A stretch of 64,000 bases of DNA from Candidatus Neoehrlichia procyonis str. RAC413 (GTDB taxonomy: Bacteria; Pseudomonadota; Alphaproteobacteria; Rickettsiales; Anaplasmataceae), in assembly GCF_000964795.1 (NCBI RefSeq), contig NZ_LANX01000001.1, forward strand, positions 248,001 to 312,000, read 5' to 3'. The notes below the pieces were generated by a model, which did no database searches, was not told where the DNA came from, and worked only from the letters and a program-made list of their open reading frames with translations. The position numbers and the translations under genes were made by a program. This document shows positions 1 through 9,775 of the stretch, piece after piece (the first letter of the stretch is position 1; every line of letters begins with the position of its first letter).

Positions 1-56
1 AATATAGATAGTTTTTATAAAATAATATGTAATATTGATTGTTAAGGATATCTTTA

Positions 57-1022
57 ATGAAAAAATTTATTATAATACTTGTTATTTTTTTATCTTTTAA
101 AGCTAATGCAGTAGATTTAAAGAAGGAATTTGTTTTAATTGGTACAGGATCTATGACAGGTGTTTACTATCCGGTTGGTAGTAATGTTTGTAAATTTGCG
201 TCATATAGTAATAAACAATCTTTAAAAAAAATTATTTGCTCTATTTCTTCAACTACTGGTAGTATTTATAACTTAAACTCCATGCGTATGAATAATATGG
301 ATGTTGGTATAGTACAATCAGATTTAGAATACTATGCATATAATGGACTAAATCTTTATAAGAAAATGCCTCCTATGAAAAATTTAAGATTATTAGCTTC
401 TTTGCATCGGGAGTATTTTACTTTAGTAACTCGTAGAGATTCTGGTATACATTCAGTTAATGATATAAAAGGAAAAAAAGTTAATATTGGCGCTCCTGGA
501 AGTGGAATTAAGGTTATGATGTTAAAATTGTTTAAAGAAAAAGGATGGTCAAAAAAAGATTTTTCTGTGATTTCAGAGTTAAAAGCATCAGAACAAGTAC
601 AAGCGTTGTGTGATGGTAAAGTTGATGTAATTGCAGATTTAGTAGGTCATCCTAATGCTGCAATGCAGGAAGCAGTTGTAACTTGTGATGCTATTTTTAT
701 TCCTTTAGATGATGAGCTAATATCTAAATTTAATGTTAAGTATCCTTATTATCAAAAAAGTATAATATCAGGTGCAATATATAAGAATGATCCACAAGAT
801 ATACAGACATTAGCAGTAAGAGCTTCTTTGCTAGCAACAACAAATTTGTCTGATGATATAGCGTATTTAATAGTAAAATATATTGCTTTACATTTATCTG
901 ATTTTCAAAGATTAAGTGGTGCATTGAAAAATTTAACAATTAGTGATTTATCGCAATCAAGCTCTGCGCCTATTCATAAAGGAGCAGAAAAGTATTATAA
1001 AGAAATAGGTATTCTTAAATAG
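57..1022 (+). CDS. TAXI-family TRAP transporter solute-binding protein
   Basis: Periplasmic binding protein of the TAXI type (TRAP transporter associated extracytoplasmic immunogenic protein), expected to capture an organic acid or amino acid and hand it to a fused DctQM-type permease. The start is the ATG at 57, preceded by TAAGGA at 43-48; a TTG further upstream (39) has no Shine-Dalgarno. Residues 1-18 form a classic signal peptide (MKKF, hydrophobic core, ANA cleavage). The mature part has the family hallmark [13 protein letters not shown] near its N terminus, then [13 protein letters not shown] and the GAPGSGIK loop. Its 321 residues are full family length. The permease partner is not in the window. 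The ligand cannot be read from the sequence. tsaD follows after 5 bases, so the two may be co-transcribed. Confidence 0.9.
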   Translation: MKKFIIILVIFLSFKANAVDLKKEFVLIGTGSMTGVYYPVGSNVCKFASYSNKQSLKKIICSISSTTGSIYNLNSMRMNNMDVGIVQSDLEYYAYNGLNLYKKMPPMKNLRLLASLHREYFTLVTRRDSGIHSVNDIKGKKVNIGAPGSGIKVMMLKLFKEKGWSKKDFSVISELKASEQVQALCDGKVDVIADLVGHPNAAMQEAVVTCDAIFIPLDDELISKFNVKYPYYQKSIISGAIYKNDPQDIQTLAVRASLLATTNLSDDIAYLIVKYIALHLSDFQRLSGALKNLTISDLSQSSSAPIHKGAEKYYKEIGILK

Positions 1023-1027
1023 TTTAT

Positions 1028-2062
1028 ATGTATTTTTTACATGAGGCAGAAGTTACAGTATTAGGAATAGAATCAAGTTGTGATGAGAGTGCTGTTTCAG
1101 TTGTAAGTAGTCATGGAAAAGTTTTATCACATAAAATGATATCTCAAAAAGAGCATCAAGATTATGGAGGTGTTGTTCCGGAAATTGCGTCGCGTGCTCA
1201 TTTAAGATTTTTAAGTGATTTAGTCTACCAAGCTGTATCAAATGTAGTAGATTTTGAAAATATTGATGCGGTTGCTGTAACTTCAGGTCCTGGGTTAATT
1301 GGAGGTTTGATAGTAGGGGTTATGATTGCAAAGGCGATTGCCAGTGTCATGCAAAAGCCTATTATTGCTATTAACCATTTAGAAGCACATGCTTTGGTTG
1401 TGCGTATGTTTGATAAGGTAAATTTTCCTTTTTTATTATTAATAATTTCAGGAGGTCATTGTCAATTTTTAATAGCTTATAATGTAGGAAAATATAAAAA
1501 ATTAGGATCTTCTATAGATGATTCATTAGGTGAAGCATTTGATAAAATAGCTAAAATGTTGAATTTGGGTTATCCTGGAGGGTCATCAATTGAAGAAAAG
1601 TCTATTAATGGTAATAGTAGGTTTGTTTTGCCTAGAGCATTGCTGAATCGTGCAGGATGTGATTTTTCATTTTCTGGTATTAAAACAGCTGTAAAGAATA
1701 TTATACATAAGGAAAAAGTTATTGATGATCAAGTGATATGTGATATATCAGCATCTTTTCAAGAGTGTGTTAGTGATATTTTAGTGAATCGTATTTGTAA
1801 TGCTATAAAGGTAACTAATGATATAAATTTTAATATAAAGCAAATGGTTGTTACTGGAGGAGTAGCTGCAAATAATTTTCTACGTAGTAAAATTTTGTCA
1901 TGTGCAAGGGATCATAATTTTGAAGTATTGTTTCCTCCACAAAATTTATGTACAGATAATGCTATTATGGTTGGATGGGCCGGTATTGAAAATTTCTTTG
2001 TTGGAAACATAAGCGATTTAAATTTTGTGCCAAAATCTAGATGGGAATTAGAGGATATGTAA
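1028..2062 (+). CDS. tsaD: tRNA N6-threonylcarbamoyladenosine (t6A) transferase TsaD
   Basis: Catalytic subunit that transfers threonylcarbamoyl from TC-AMP to A37 of ANN-decoding tRNAs, working with TsaB and TsaE in the cytoplasm. The N-terminal GIESSCDES motif and the metal-binding HLEAH motif (His117 and His121) are present, as are the ASKHA nucleotide-binding segments SGGH near residue 139 and VTGGVAANNFLR near the C terminus. At 344 residues it is full length for the family (older name gcp/ygjD). The start follows the stop of the TAXI binding protein after 5 bases, which suggests co-transcription. All key residues visible to me are intact. Confidence 0.97.
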   Translation: MYFLHEAEVTVLGIESSCDESAVSVVSSHGKVLSHKMISQKEHQDYGGVVPEIASRAHLRFLSDLVYQAVSNVVDFENIDAVAVTSGPGLIGGLIVGVMIAKAIASVMQKPIIAINHLEAHALVVRMFDKVNFPFLLLIISGGHCQFLIAYNVGKYKKLGSSIDDSLGEAFDKIAKMLNLGYPGGSSIEEKSINGNSRFVLPRALLNRAGCDFSFSGIKTAVKNIIHKEKVIDDQVICDISASFQECVSDILVNRICNAIKVTNDINFNIKQMVVTGGVAANNFLRSKILSCARDHNFEVLFPPQNLCTDNAIMVGWAGIENFFVGNISDLNFVPKSRWELEDM

Positions 2063-2180
2063 ATTATATTATAATAGTAGTTTATATTGTGAACATTAAT
2101 CTTAAAATTAAGTTGATATATTTTTATGATTTTGTACACTATCTTAGAATTTTTTGTGTGTTTATTTTTTGTTTTGAAGC

Positions 2181-2870
2181 ATGATATTTAAGTTTTTTTT
2201 TATTTATGTATTTACCTTATTAAGTGGGTGTTACCTTAGTCCTTATAATAATAAGTTTTATTTTGCTAATAAATCTCATGTGGGTCATTATAAGATAGGT
2301 AATAGTTATATGATTAATGGAATTTCTTATAAGCCGCAGTATTATGATTATTATGAGGAAGTAGGTATTGCATCTTGGTATGGTGCTGAATCGCATAATA
2401 AAACTACTGCAAATGGTGACAAATTTAATAGATTTTTGTTAACTGCAGCGCACAAAACTCTGCCATTACCTAGTTTTGTGGAAGTTACTAATTTAGAAAA
2501 TGGGAAGAAAGTTGTAGTAAAGGTAAATGATCGTGGACCATTTGTGAATAATAGAATTATTGATCTTTCAGAGCAAGCTGCTATAATACTAGGGTTTCGT
2601 GATAAAGGTATAGCTAAGGTTAAAATTACTTACTTAAAAAAAATGTCACAAGATTTGGTTCATAGTGTTCCATCTTATAGGAAGCATTACGAAAAAACTA
2701 TAGAAGATTATAGAAAAAATAGATCGGTAACTGATGTTAATGTTGGGTATCTTTCCAAGATTCAAGATGTGAATCATGCTAAAAATATAGTATCAAAATT
2801 AAGAAGTCAGGGATTGCGTAATGTTAGATTGCTTTTTAAAGATAATATGTATTGTATATATATAAATTAA
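2181..2870 (+). CDS. rlpA: RlpA-like septal ring lipoprotein / lytic transglycosylase
   Basis: Outer-membrane lipoprotein with a double-psi beta-barrel domain. In other bacteria RlpA cleaves denuded glycan strands at the septum. A hydrophobic signal of about 16 residues ends in the lipobox LLSGC, so Cys17 should be lipidated. The core motif runs ASWYGAESHNKTTANG, LTAAHKTLPLPS and VNDRGPF, with the Asp of VNDRGPF as the expected catalytic acid. The C-terminal 45 residues (from about NVGYLSKI) look like a SPOR domain that would bind peptidoglycan. Ehrlichia peptidoglycan is reduced or modified, so the substrate is uncertain. Full length at 229 residues. No operon partner is obvious. Confidence 0.93.
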   Translation: MIFKFFFIYVFTLLSGCYLSPYNNKFYFANKSHVGHYKIGNSYMINGISYKPQYYDYYEEVGIASWYGAESHNKTTANGDKFNRFLLTAAHKTLPLPSFVEVTNLENGKKVVVKVNDRGPFVNNRIIDLSEQAAIILGFRDKGIAKVKITYLKKMSQDLVHSVPSYRKHYEKTIEDYRKNRSVTDVNVGYLSKIQDVNHAKNIVSKLRSQGLRNVRLLFKDNMYCIYIN

Positions 2871-3022
2871 CTGATATATAATATTTTATTATATATGTTT
2901 TTTTTTATCAAAAGCTTCATGATGATATGTACGATAGTTATAATGATAAGAAAATTATATATGAAAAGTAAGTTTTATTTACTTCATAGTGATTATTATC
3001 ATGTGCTATTAGAGTGCAATAT

Positions 3023-3096
3023 GGCTAGGTAGCTCAGTTGGCCAGAGCAGAAGAATCATAATCTTTTGGTCGTGGGTTCGAATCCCTCCCTAGCCA
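3023..3096 (+). tRNA. tRNA-Met (CAT anticodon)
   Basis: Cloverleaf of 74 bases. The 7-bp acceptor GGCTAGG pairs with CCTAGCC, followed by discriminator A. The D arm is AGCTCAGTTGG...GAGC, the anticodon stem GAAGA/TCTTT holds loop ATCATAA with anticodon CAT, and the T arm is GTGGGTTCGAATCCC. The acceptor and D-arm pattern is that of elongator Met; a CAT-anticodon Ile2 tRNA modified by TilS cannot be fully excluded. CCA is not encoded. Confidence 0.95.
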
Positions 3097-3100
3097 CTTT

Positions 3101-4000
3101 TTAGTAAGATAAGATGGTATTAGTAGATAGAGTATTATTTTTTTGTATATGTTTTTGTTTTGCTACAGATACTTCTGTAATATAAGTAGCTGAGGTTAAT
3201 CCTATACTAGCTATTGTACAAATTATCCTAATAATTGGACCTAGAGGAAAAATACTAGTAATATTATTTATATTGCTGATTTTATATAAGTAAAAATGTT
3301 CAGTTTGTTCCAATATATTAATTATTTTACCGATAGTTCCTATTACGCTAATAATAAACATTGCAATGCGTAAATATAATAGCGTTTTAAGCTGGTTATG
3401 GATTTTTTTATTTATGTGATTGCCTTGCAATTGATAATAGGAGTCATAAATTAGTAAAGGAGAAGTAATTATTAATTTAGTAAATAAGCACATTAAGTCT
3501 ATTTTTCCCTTTAAATGTATTGTGACAGTGTTATCATTTATTATTTTGAAGTTACCGATTATTATTTGAATAATAGCTAATATTTGTATTATTACTGCTA
3601 TTGTAGTAGCTATTGCGTCTATAATATATGCTGTAGTTTGTAATTTATTTGGGTTGCTATTTCTTCTTAACTTATTATATAGTATGCTATATGAAGCTAG
3701 TGTAAGTGATGTGTTTGTTATGCAATGGAAAACCTGAATATATGCAATTAATGCAAGTATTATACGTGAAAATAATACAAGAGAAGTATTTAATAATATG
3801 AAAGATTTTATACTAATGGGTAAATTTATCTTTGCAAGTTGTATTAGTATTGTCAAAAGAAAAGCTATACTATAGATGATATATGATATTAAGGAAAGTA
3901 TAAATATAAGATTATGATATCTAGCATAAAACAGCCGCAAAAAGCGAGCAATAATAAATTTTTGACATGCATCTAGGCGAAGTATGATTTTATTATACAT
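3101..4000 (-). CDS. Hypothetical multi-spanning membrane protein
   Basis: I do not recognise this family. The 299-residue product begins with a basic, amphipathic stretch (to about residue 30), followed by about six hydrophobic segments: near residues 31-58, 65-93, 123-148, 168-185, 208-228 and 252-272. It ends in a short polar tail. There are no conserved catalytic or transport motifs I can see. The start ATG is at 4000, and fabG lies 11 bases upstream on the same strand, so the gene is probably transcribed with it. Most likely an Ehrlichia-specific inner-membrane protein. Confidence 0.75.
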   Translation of the reverse strand: MYNKIILRLDACQKFIIARFLRLFYARYHNLIFILSLISYIIYSIAFLLTILIQLAKINLPISIKSFILLNTSLVLFSRIILALIAYIQVFHCITNTSLTLASYSILYNKLRRNSNPNKLQTTAYIIDAIATTIAVIIQILAIIQIIIGNFKIINDNTVTIHLKGKIDLMCLFTKLIITSPLLIYDSYYQLQGNHINKKIHNQLKTLLYLRIAMFIISVIGTIGKIINILEQTEHFYLYKISNINNITSIFPLGPIIRIICTIASIGLTSATYITEVSVAKQKHIQKNNTLSTNTILSY

Positions 4001-4011
4001 TATTAGCTATA

Positions 4012-4743
4012 TTAAATCATACCTCCATTAACATGGATTGTTTGACCGGTAATATATTGACTTACATCACTTGCTAAAAATAGGGCTACTGCAGCTACTT
4101 CTTTAGGGGTACCCATTCTTTTCATTGGAATTTTCTCAAGAATGTAGTTTTTTTGTTTTTCTGATAATATGGATGTCATAGGAGTATCGATAAAACCTGG
4201 TGCAATACAATTTACGGTAATGTTACGATTAGCAAATTCTAGTGCTATGGACTTACTCATGGCAATTATTCCTGCTTTAGAGGCAGCATAGTTTACCTGA
4301 CCAATGTTTCCAGTTATTCCAACGACTGATGAAATATTAATGATTCTACCACTATTATTTTTTAATAATGCCTTGCATGCATTGCGATTTAACTTAAATG
4401 TTGTACTTAGGTTAAAATTGATGACTTTATCCCAGTCTTCATTAGACATACGTAAAGTTAACTTATCTAATGTAATACCTGCATTACATACAATACCATC
4501 GAGCCCAGACATAGCGCTTACAGCACTATTAACTAAACTTTCAATTTCTTCGTTAATTGATAAATTACAAGCTATAACATGTGTTTTATTTTTGCATTCC
4601 TTTGATAAATCCTGTAAAGCATTTACCCTTGTGCCAGATAAACAAATTTCTGCACCTGCATCAGAAAATAGTACTGCAATAGCTTTTCCTATACCACCTG
4701 AAGCTCCGGTAATTAAAAATTTTTTTCCTAATAAACTAAACAT
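4012..4743 (-). CDS. fabG: 3-oxoacyl-[acyl-carrier-protein] reductase FabG
   Basis: NADPH-dependent reductase of the type II fatty-acid elongation cycle, a short-chain dehydrogenase with a Rossmann fold. The cofactor motif TGASGGIG is at residues 12-19 and CNAG near 86-89. The catalytic triad is Ser139 (NISSVVG), Tyr152 and Lys156 (NYAASKAG), with the tetramer-type end ITGQTIHVNGGM. Its 243 residues match the family. It sits alone apart from the membrane protein gene downstream; the usual fabD/acpP neighbours are absent, which is normal for scattered Rickettsiales genomes. Confidence 0.96.
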   Translation of the reverse strand: MFSLLGKKFLITGASGGIGKAIAVLFSDAGAEICLSGTRVNALQDLSKECKNKTHVIACNLSINEEIESLVNSAVSAMSGLDGIVCNAGITLDKLTLRMSNEDWDKVINFNLSTTFKLNRNACKALLKNNSGRIINISSVVGITGNIGQVNYAASKAGIIAMSKSIALEFANRNITVNCIAPGFIDTPMTSILSEKQKNYILEKIPMKRMGTPKEVAAVALFLASDVSQYITGQTIHVNGGMI

Positions 4744-4844
4744 CGGATTAAATATATTAATTATGTTATAACACTATATTAATTTACGTTTTATGACAAA
4801 TGATTTTTTGTATAATTATGGCTTAAACTTAAATAGTAGAAATC

Positions 4845-4895
4845 TTGATATAAGAATATTGTGTGATATTCTAGTTAACATAATCTATTATGTTA
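4845..4895 (+). promoter_or_regulatory. Candidate putA promoter with palindromic operator
   Basis: A -35-like TTGATA (4845-4850) is separated by 16 bases from a -10-like TATTCT (4867-4872). Immediately downstream, at 4876-4895, is a perfect inverted repeat: TAACATAAT, CT, ATTATGTTA. Its position across the expected transcription start, about 50 bases before putA, suits a regulator site. I recall that putA in E. chaffeensis is reported to be controlled by the response regulator NtrX; that this palindrome is its site is inference. Confidence 0.45.
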
Positions 4896-4947
4896 TGAAT
4901 TAATGTTGTTAACTAATTAGTCATTAAATATTTGAGGATTGATGTAT

Positions 4948-7900
4948 ATGATAAGTTCTTTACAGGAACCTGATGAGCTTCGTAAGCGTTTACAAGGTTT
5001 AAATCGCACTGATGAAAAAAGCTATGTTAGATATTTGACAGAAAAAACAGAAATTTTACAAGATTCTAAAGTACGCATTTATAATACAGCCAAGCAAATT
5101 ATTGAAAAAATAAAATTGAGTAAAAATTCAAGTATAGTAGATGCATTTATACAGGAATATGGTCTATCTAATGACGAGGGCATTGCTTTAATGTGTTTAG
5201 CAGAATCTTTATTAAGAATTCCTGATAATTGTACTATTAATGATCTAATAAAAGATATATTGGTAAATACTGCCTGGAGTAAGCATATAGGAAGATCTTC
5301 ATCTATCTTTATTAATGCATCAACGTGGGGATTATTAATAGGTGGGCATGTTTTAAAGGATAAGGGTGATAATTCCAAATGGTATAATACTATTAGTAAC
5401 TTAATAAAAAATATGGGAGAACCTATAATTCGAAAAGCAGTTACTAAAGCAATGTATACTTTAGGTAAAAATTTTATTATAGGAACAAGCATAGAAGATG
5501 TTTTAGATAATGATAAGAATATGAATCAGCTCTATTCCTTTAATGTACTTGGTGAGTCGGCTAGAACCATGGAAAGCGCTGAAAGGTATTTCAAATCTTA
5601 TGTGCATACTATCAATGTAATAGGTGCTTATAAAAATTCACAAGATTTATTAGATTCACATGGAATATCAGTAAAACTTTCTACATTGCATCCAAGATAT
5701 GAATTTTCTCAAATACACCTTATTATAGATGATTTAATGTTTAAGCTATTAGAAATATGTAAGTTAGCAAAACAATATAATATTAGTGTATATATAGTTG
5801 CAGAGGAGGCAAGTAGATTAGAAATATCATTGATTATTTTTGAAAAATTATGTCTTGACCAATTACTAGCAGGATGGAATGGATTAGGTTTTACAGTGCA
5901 ATCATATCAAAAAAGAGCTTTAGCTGTTATAGACTTTTTAGAGGATATAGCTATAAGATCAAATCGAAAAATATTGTTACAACTTGTTAAAGGTGCTTAT
6001 TGGGATTATGAAATAAAAAACACTCAAGAACTTGGGTTAATTGATTATCCTGTATTTACAAGAAAGGCATATGCAGATGTATCTTATTTAGCTTGTGCTC
6101 AGAAAATTTTAAATAAACCAAATACTTTTTATCCGTGTTTTGCAACTCATAACGCATACACGCTTGCTACTATTTTAGAAATAGCCGATAAAGATCATCC
6201 AGGATTTGAATTTCAACGATTATATGGTGTAGCTCAAAACTTACATGATTATATTACTCAAGAATTAGCTGATAATATTAAATGTCGAATTTGTGCACCA
6301 ATCGGTGATTATCAAGATTTATTACCATATCTTATCAGAATGTTACTAGAGCAAGGAGCTAATAACTCTTTTATTAATAAAGTTAATGATAGTAGTATAT
6401 CAATTGACAAATTATTAGAAGATCCGTTGGAAAAAGCAAAATTGTTAGAATACTTACCGCATCCTAGTATTCCTTTACCTAAAAACTTGTTTGGCAATGA
6501 TAGAATTAATTCTTCTGGCATTGATATTACTGATTCAATAGTAGTTTCATCGATAAAGTTAAAGATGGAAGATTATAAGGATACATTATGGAAATCATGT
6601 CCTATTATTAACGGTGAAGAAATTTTTAACGATTTTCAACAAGTATTTTCTCCTTCAAATTTGGATAATGTTATAGGGGAAGTATCTTTTACAACTCCTG
6701 AACAAGCAATACAAGCCCTTGATATAGCCCATCAATCTAGTATAGCTTGGAAAAATGTTAATGTAATGGAACGTGCTGCCATACTAGATAAAGTAGCTAA
6801 TGAATTAGAAAATGATAAATTAAAATTTATAAATTTATTAATAAGAGAATGTGGAAAAGTTTTATATGATGCAATTTCAGAAGTGAGAGAGGCTATAGAT
6901 TTTTTACGTTACTATTCAATGAATGCTAAAAAGGAGTTAAGTGAATGGCAAAAATTACCTGGACCTGTGGGAGAGGAAAATTATATTTACTTTGATGGTA
7001 GAGGCGTTTTTTTATGTATATCTCCATATAATTTTCCACTATCAATATTTTTAGGACCTATAGCAGCTGCTCTTGTTACTGGTAATACTGTGTTAGCTAA
7101 ACCTGCCGAACAAACTTCTATAATAGCTTATGAAGCGGTAAAATTACTACATAGGTCTGGGATACCAAAGGATGTATTGCATTTTATTCCTGGAAAAGGA
7201 AAAATTTTGGGTGATACTTTATTGAGTAATAGTAAAATATCAGGTGTTGCGTTTACCGGGTCGATTGAAACAGCTAATATTATTAATAAGAACATTGCTA
7301 AAAGGAACGGTGGAATAATACCATTTATTGCAGAGACCGGTGGGTTAAATACAATGATAGTTGATAGTTCAGCATTAATTGAACAGGTAACTAATGATGT
7401 TATTATATCTGCATTTAGAAGTACTGGTCAAAGGTGCTCTGCGTTAAGGATTTTATTTGTACAGGAAGAAATTGCCGATAAACAAATTGAAATGATATGC
7501 GGTGCAATAAAAGAGTTACGAATAGGTGACCCTATGCTTTTAGAGACAGATTTGGGTCCAGTGATTGATAAAGTGTCATATGAAGCATTGGTTGATTATT
7601 CACAGAAAATTGCATCTAATTTTAAGTTACTTTATAAAAGTGAGGTTAATAATATCCACAATAAAGGATATTTTTTCCCGCCGCATATTTATGAAATAGA
7701 AGCAATTTCACAATTAGAAAAGGAGGTATTTGGCCCTATATTACATGTTATTAGATATAAAAAATCAGATTTGCCTAAGATTTTAAATGATATTAATGAT
7801 ACTAAATATGGTTTAACTTTTTCTGTACAAAGTAGAATACAAAGCAATATTAATGATATTACTGATAAAATTAATGCTGGAAACATTTATGTTAATAGAC

Positions 7901-8079
7901 GTCAAATAGAATCAGTGGTAGGAGTACAACCTTTTGGTGGACAAGGGTTATCTGGTACAGGGCCTAAGGCAGGTGGCCCATATTACTTACGTAGATTTTT
8001 AACAGAAAAGGTTATAACTATTAATACCACTATTGTTGGAGGTAATATTTCTCTTATGTGTTTAGATGATGATGCATAA
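4948..8079 (+). CDS. putA: Bifunctional proline dehydrogenase / P5C dehydrogenase PutA
   Basis: Oxidises proline to glutamate in two steps, feeding electrons to the quinone pool and carbon to the TCA cycle. Residues from about 180 to 480 are the FAD proline dehydrogenase barrel (LQLVKGAYWDYEIK, CFATHNA). From about 560 onward is the aldehyde dehydrogenase, with nucleophile Cys830 in STGQRCSALR, FTGS and the C-terminal PFGGQGLSGTGPKAGGP. I prefer the ATG at 4948, nine bases after GAGGA, over the ATG at 4942 or a TTG at 4939. At 1,043 residues it lacks the N-terminal ribbon-helix-helix DNA-binding domain of enterobacterial PutA, so it should not self-regulate. Proline is an important carbon source for Ehrlichia, which makes the palindromic site upstream interesting. 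Confidence 0.96.
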   Translation: MISSLQEPDELRKRLQGLNRTDEKSYVRYLTEKTEILQDSKVRIYNTAKQIIEKIKLSKNSSIVDAFIQEYGLSNDEGIALMCLAESLLRIPDNCTINDLIKDILVNTAWSKHIGRSSSIFINASTWGLLIGGHVLKDKGDNSKWYNTISNLIKNMGEPIIRKAVTKAMYTLGKNFIIGTSIEDVLDNDKNMNQLYSFNVLGESARTMESAERYFKSYVHTINVIGAYKNSQDLLDSHGISVKLSTLHPRYEFSQIHLIIDDLMFKLLEICKLAKQYNISVYIVAEEASRLEISLIIFEKLCLDQLLAGWNGLGFTVQSYQKRALAVIDFLEDIAIRSNRKILLQLVKGAYWDYEIKNTQELGLIDYPVFTRKAYADVSYLACAQKILNKPNTFYPCFATHNAYTLATILEIADKDHPGFEFQRLYGVAQNLHDYITQELADNIKCRICAPIGDYQDLLPYLIRMLLEQGANNSFINKVNDSSISIDKLLEDPLEKAKLLEYLPHPSIPLPKNLFGNDRINSSGIDITDSIVVSSIKLKMEDYKDTLWKSCPIINGEEIFNDFQQVFSPSNLDNVIGEVSFTTPEQAIQALDIAHQSSIAWKNVNVMERAAILDKVANELENDKLKFINLLIRECGKVLYDAISEVREAIDFLRYYSMNAKKELSEWQKLPGPVGEENYIYFDGRGVFLCISPYNFPLSIFLGPIAAALVTGNTVLAKPAEQTSIIAYEAVKLLHRSGIPKDVLHFIPGKGKILGDTLLSNSKISGVAFTGSIETANIINKNIAKRNGGIIPFIAETGGLNTMIVDSSALIEQVTNDVIISAFRSTGQRCSALRILFVQEEIADKQIEMICGAIKELRIGDPMLLETDLGPVIDKVSYEALVDYSQKIASNFKLLYKSEVNNIHNKGYFFPPHIYEIEAISQLEKEVFGPILHVIRYKKSDLPKILNDINDTKYGLTFSVQSRIQSNINDITDKINAGNIYVNRRQIESVVGVQPFGGQGLSGTGPKAGGPYYLRRFLTEKVITINTTIVGGNISLMCLDDDA

Positions 8080-8246
8080 AAATAGAAATATTTTTTTAGC
8101 AACGTAAAATTTTACTACTGATATTATTTTTCTTAATTGAATTATTTTAGTAAAAACATAATTGAATGATAATAAAAGATATATAAGTGCTTCCTATAAA
8201 TGAATTTGTAATTTAATATATTAATATTAGTATTTTATTAGTTCTT

Positions 8247-8570
8247 ATGTTTAATTTTGATAATCAAATGTTAATTCATGATGATAGAATTAAAACTTTT
8301 ACAAGCATTATTGATGAATTGATTCATGTTAAAAAATTGGAATTTGAAGCTTTACTTGAAAATTCTATATCTAGTCTTTTAAATTACTTTCAACATATTC
8401 TAAAAAAAGAATTAATAATGTTATTGCAGATAGAGTTACATAAGCTTTATGGGGATATTTCTGGTAGTAATTTACAAATGTTTGATAGCTTACAAGGTCA
8501 AGAAATTGTTGACAAAATATTGTCTCAAGCTTCAAGTAGAATTCTAGGTGCACGTTTTTATAATGCATAA
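8247..8570 (+). CDS. Hypothetical protein (107 aa)
   Basis: Unrecognised. The product is predominantly helical and mildly acidic at its start (FNFDNQMLIHDDR), with amphipathic heptad-like leucines in the middle (LLNYFQHILKKELIMLLQIEL) and the end GARFYNA. No signal peptide or membrane span. It lies between putA and the gene-transfer-agent-like block on the same strand, so it may belong to that block as a small accessory protein, but I see no motif that says so. ATG start at 8247 without a clear Shine-Dalgarno. Confidence 0.65.
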   Translation: MFNFDNQMLIHDDRIKTFTSIIDELIHVKKLEFEALLENSISSLLNYFQHILKKELIMLLQIELHKLYGDISGSNLQMFDSLQGQEIVDKILSQASSRILGARFYNA

Positions 8571-8840
8571 TATAAATATAAGGAATATGTACTTTATATA
8601 ATTTTGATATTAATAAAGTTGAATATTTATTTTCAGTGATGCAATATTATTACCATAAAATTTGTGTTTATAGTTTTGTGTCATATTGAGGTTACGTGCT
8701 AAATTCTTTAATTATATAATATACAAAATAAACATGGAAAAATAGATATACATTATTATGTACTTAGTAAAAATATTAGAAATTAATATTAATGAGGTAT
8801 ATTTTTTGCACTATATTACTTTAATATAATTGAGATTTAT

Positions 8841-9392
8841 ATGTTACAAAATTCAATGTTACACATAATTCGAAAAACTTTACCAAAGGTTTTTCCTATA
8901 ACATTATTAGAAGCAAAATCTTTTTTACGTATTAGGCATAATACAGATGATGATTTAATTATGAATTTGATTGCTATATCTTCTGAATATGCACAATGGT
9001 ATATGGAGAAATCTCTGATGAAACAGCAATGGCAATTATCTTGCTATGGGAGTATTCCGCAGAAATTGCAATTACCCTTTAACCCTATTATTAATATACT
9101 ATCAGTAAAAATTATAAATAGTGATCACAGTGAAACTATAGTGCCTACGAGAAACTACTATATAGATCTTTACCAGTCTTCTATTACCTTTAATAGTATA
9201 ATGTATGTTAATAGAATAGATATTATTTATGAAGCTGGATATAGTACTGATATAATACCAATGCAAATTAAACATGGTATATTGCATCATGTTGCAATAT
9301 CTTATAAAAATAGAGAATCAGAAACTATTAATAGTTTAAATTTTATTAAGGATATGTATTCTCCTTTTCGAGAATTAAAGTTAGTTTTATGA
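8841..9392 (+). CDS. Phage/GTA head-tail connector, phiE125 gp8 family
   Basis: The N-terminal half carries the family pattern ITLLEAKSFLRI...DDDLIMNLIAISSEYAQWYMEKSL followed by QQWQLS, typical of the phiE125 gp8-like head-tail connector that corresponds to gene 6 of the Rhodobacter gene transfer agent. Length (183 residues) is normal. The stop overlaps the start of the next gene (ATGA at 9389-9392), which shows translational coupling in a morphogenesis operon. Portal, protease and capsid genes, which precede it in complete GTA clusters, are absent here. Whether the product is still made or used is unknown. Confidence 0.82.
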   Translation: MLQNSMLHIIRKTLPKVFPITLLEAKSFLRIRHNTDDDLIMNLIAISSEYAQWYMEKSLMKQQWQLSCYGSIPQKLQLPFNPIINILSVKIINSDHSETIVPTRNYYIDLYQSSITFNSIMYVNRIDIIYEAGYSTDIIPMQIKHGILHHVAISYKNRESETINSLNFIKDMYSPFRELKLVL

Positions 9393-9769
9393 TTTTAATA
9401 AATGAAGCATATCAATTAATTTTAAATTTATTAAAATCTGACAAAAATATAAGTAGTATTGTAACAGAAGTTTATGCTCAATTGCCAAAAAAATCTTCTT
9501 TGCCTTGTATATGTTTACATGTGAATTCTTGTAAAATGGTTAATACTTTTAGTAATGTAGCATTAGAAGTTTATTTGACTTGTAATGTTTATAGTTATTC
9601 TATTGATGATACGTTTATAATTATTGATTATATAAAAAGATTACTTGACGGATATATTTTTAATAAGTTTTCTATGATGTATAGGCTAATTTTTAAGCGT
9701 TATCATAATACGTATCATAATGATAGTACTTTGTATTCTTCTATAGAATTTTTACTTTTAATTCAATAA
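9389..9769 (+). CDS. Phage/GTA tail-terminator-like protein (DUF3168 type)
   Basis: The 126-residue product has the size, position and pattern of DUF3168 proteins (GTA gene 8): an N-terminal helix with a SIVTEVYAQLPKKSSLPCICLHV stretch, where the family has a v.drvp...PyI segment, then a beta-rich centre and a C-terminal sequence resembling the family's variable end. It starts in an ATGA overlap with the connector gene, and the major-tail-like gene begins 6 bases after it. The assignment rests on gene order as much as on sequence. The GTA gene 7 adaptor expected between 6 and 8 is missing. Confidence 0.65.
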   Translation: MILINEAYQLILNLLKSDKNISSIVTEVYAQLPKKSSLPCICLHVNSCKMVNTFSNVALEVYLTCNVYSYSIDDTFIIIDYIKRLLDGYIFNKFSMMYRLIFKRYHNTYHNDSTLYSSIEFLLLIQ

Positions 9770-9775
9770 TAAGAT

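Noticed and set aside
4304..4771. Plus-strand ORF of 155 codons opposite fabG
   Set aside because: Lies antisense to the well-conserved fabG; no family pattern.
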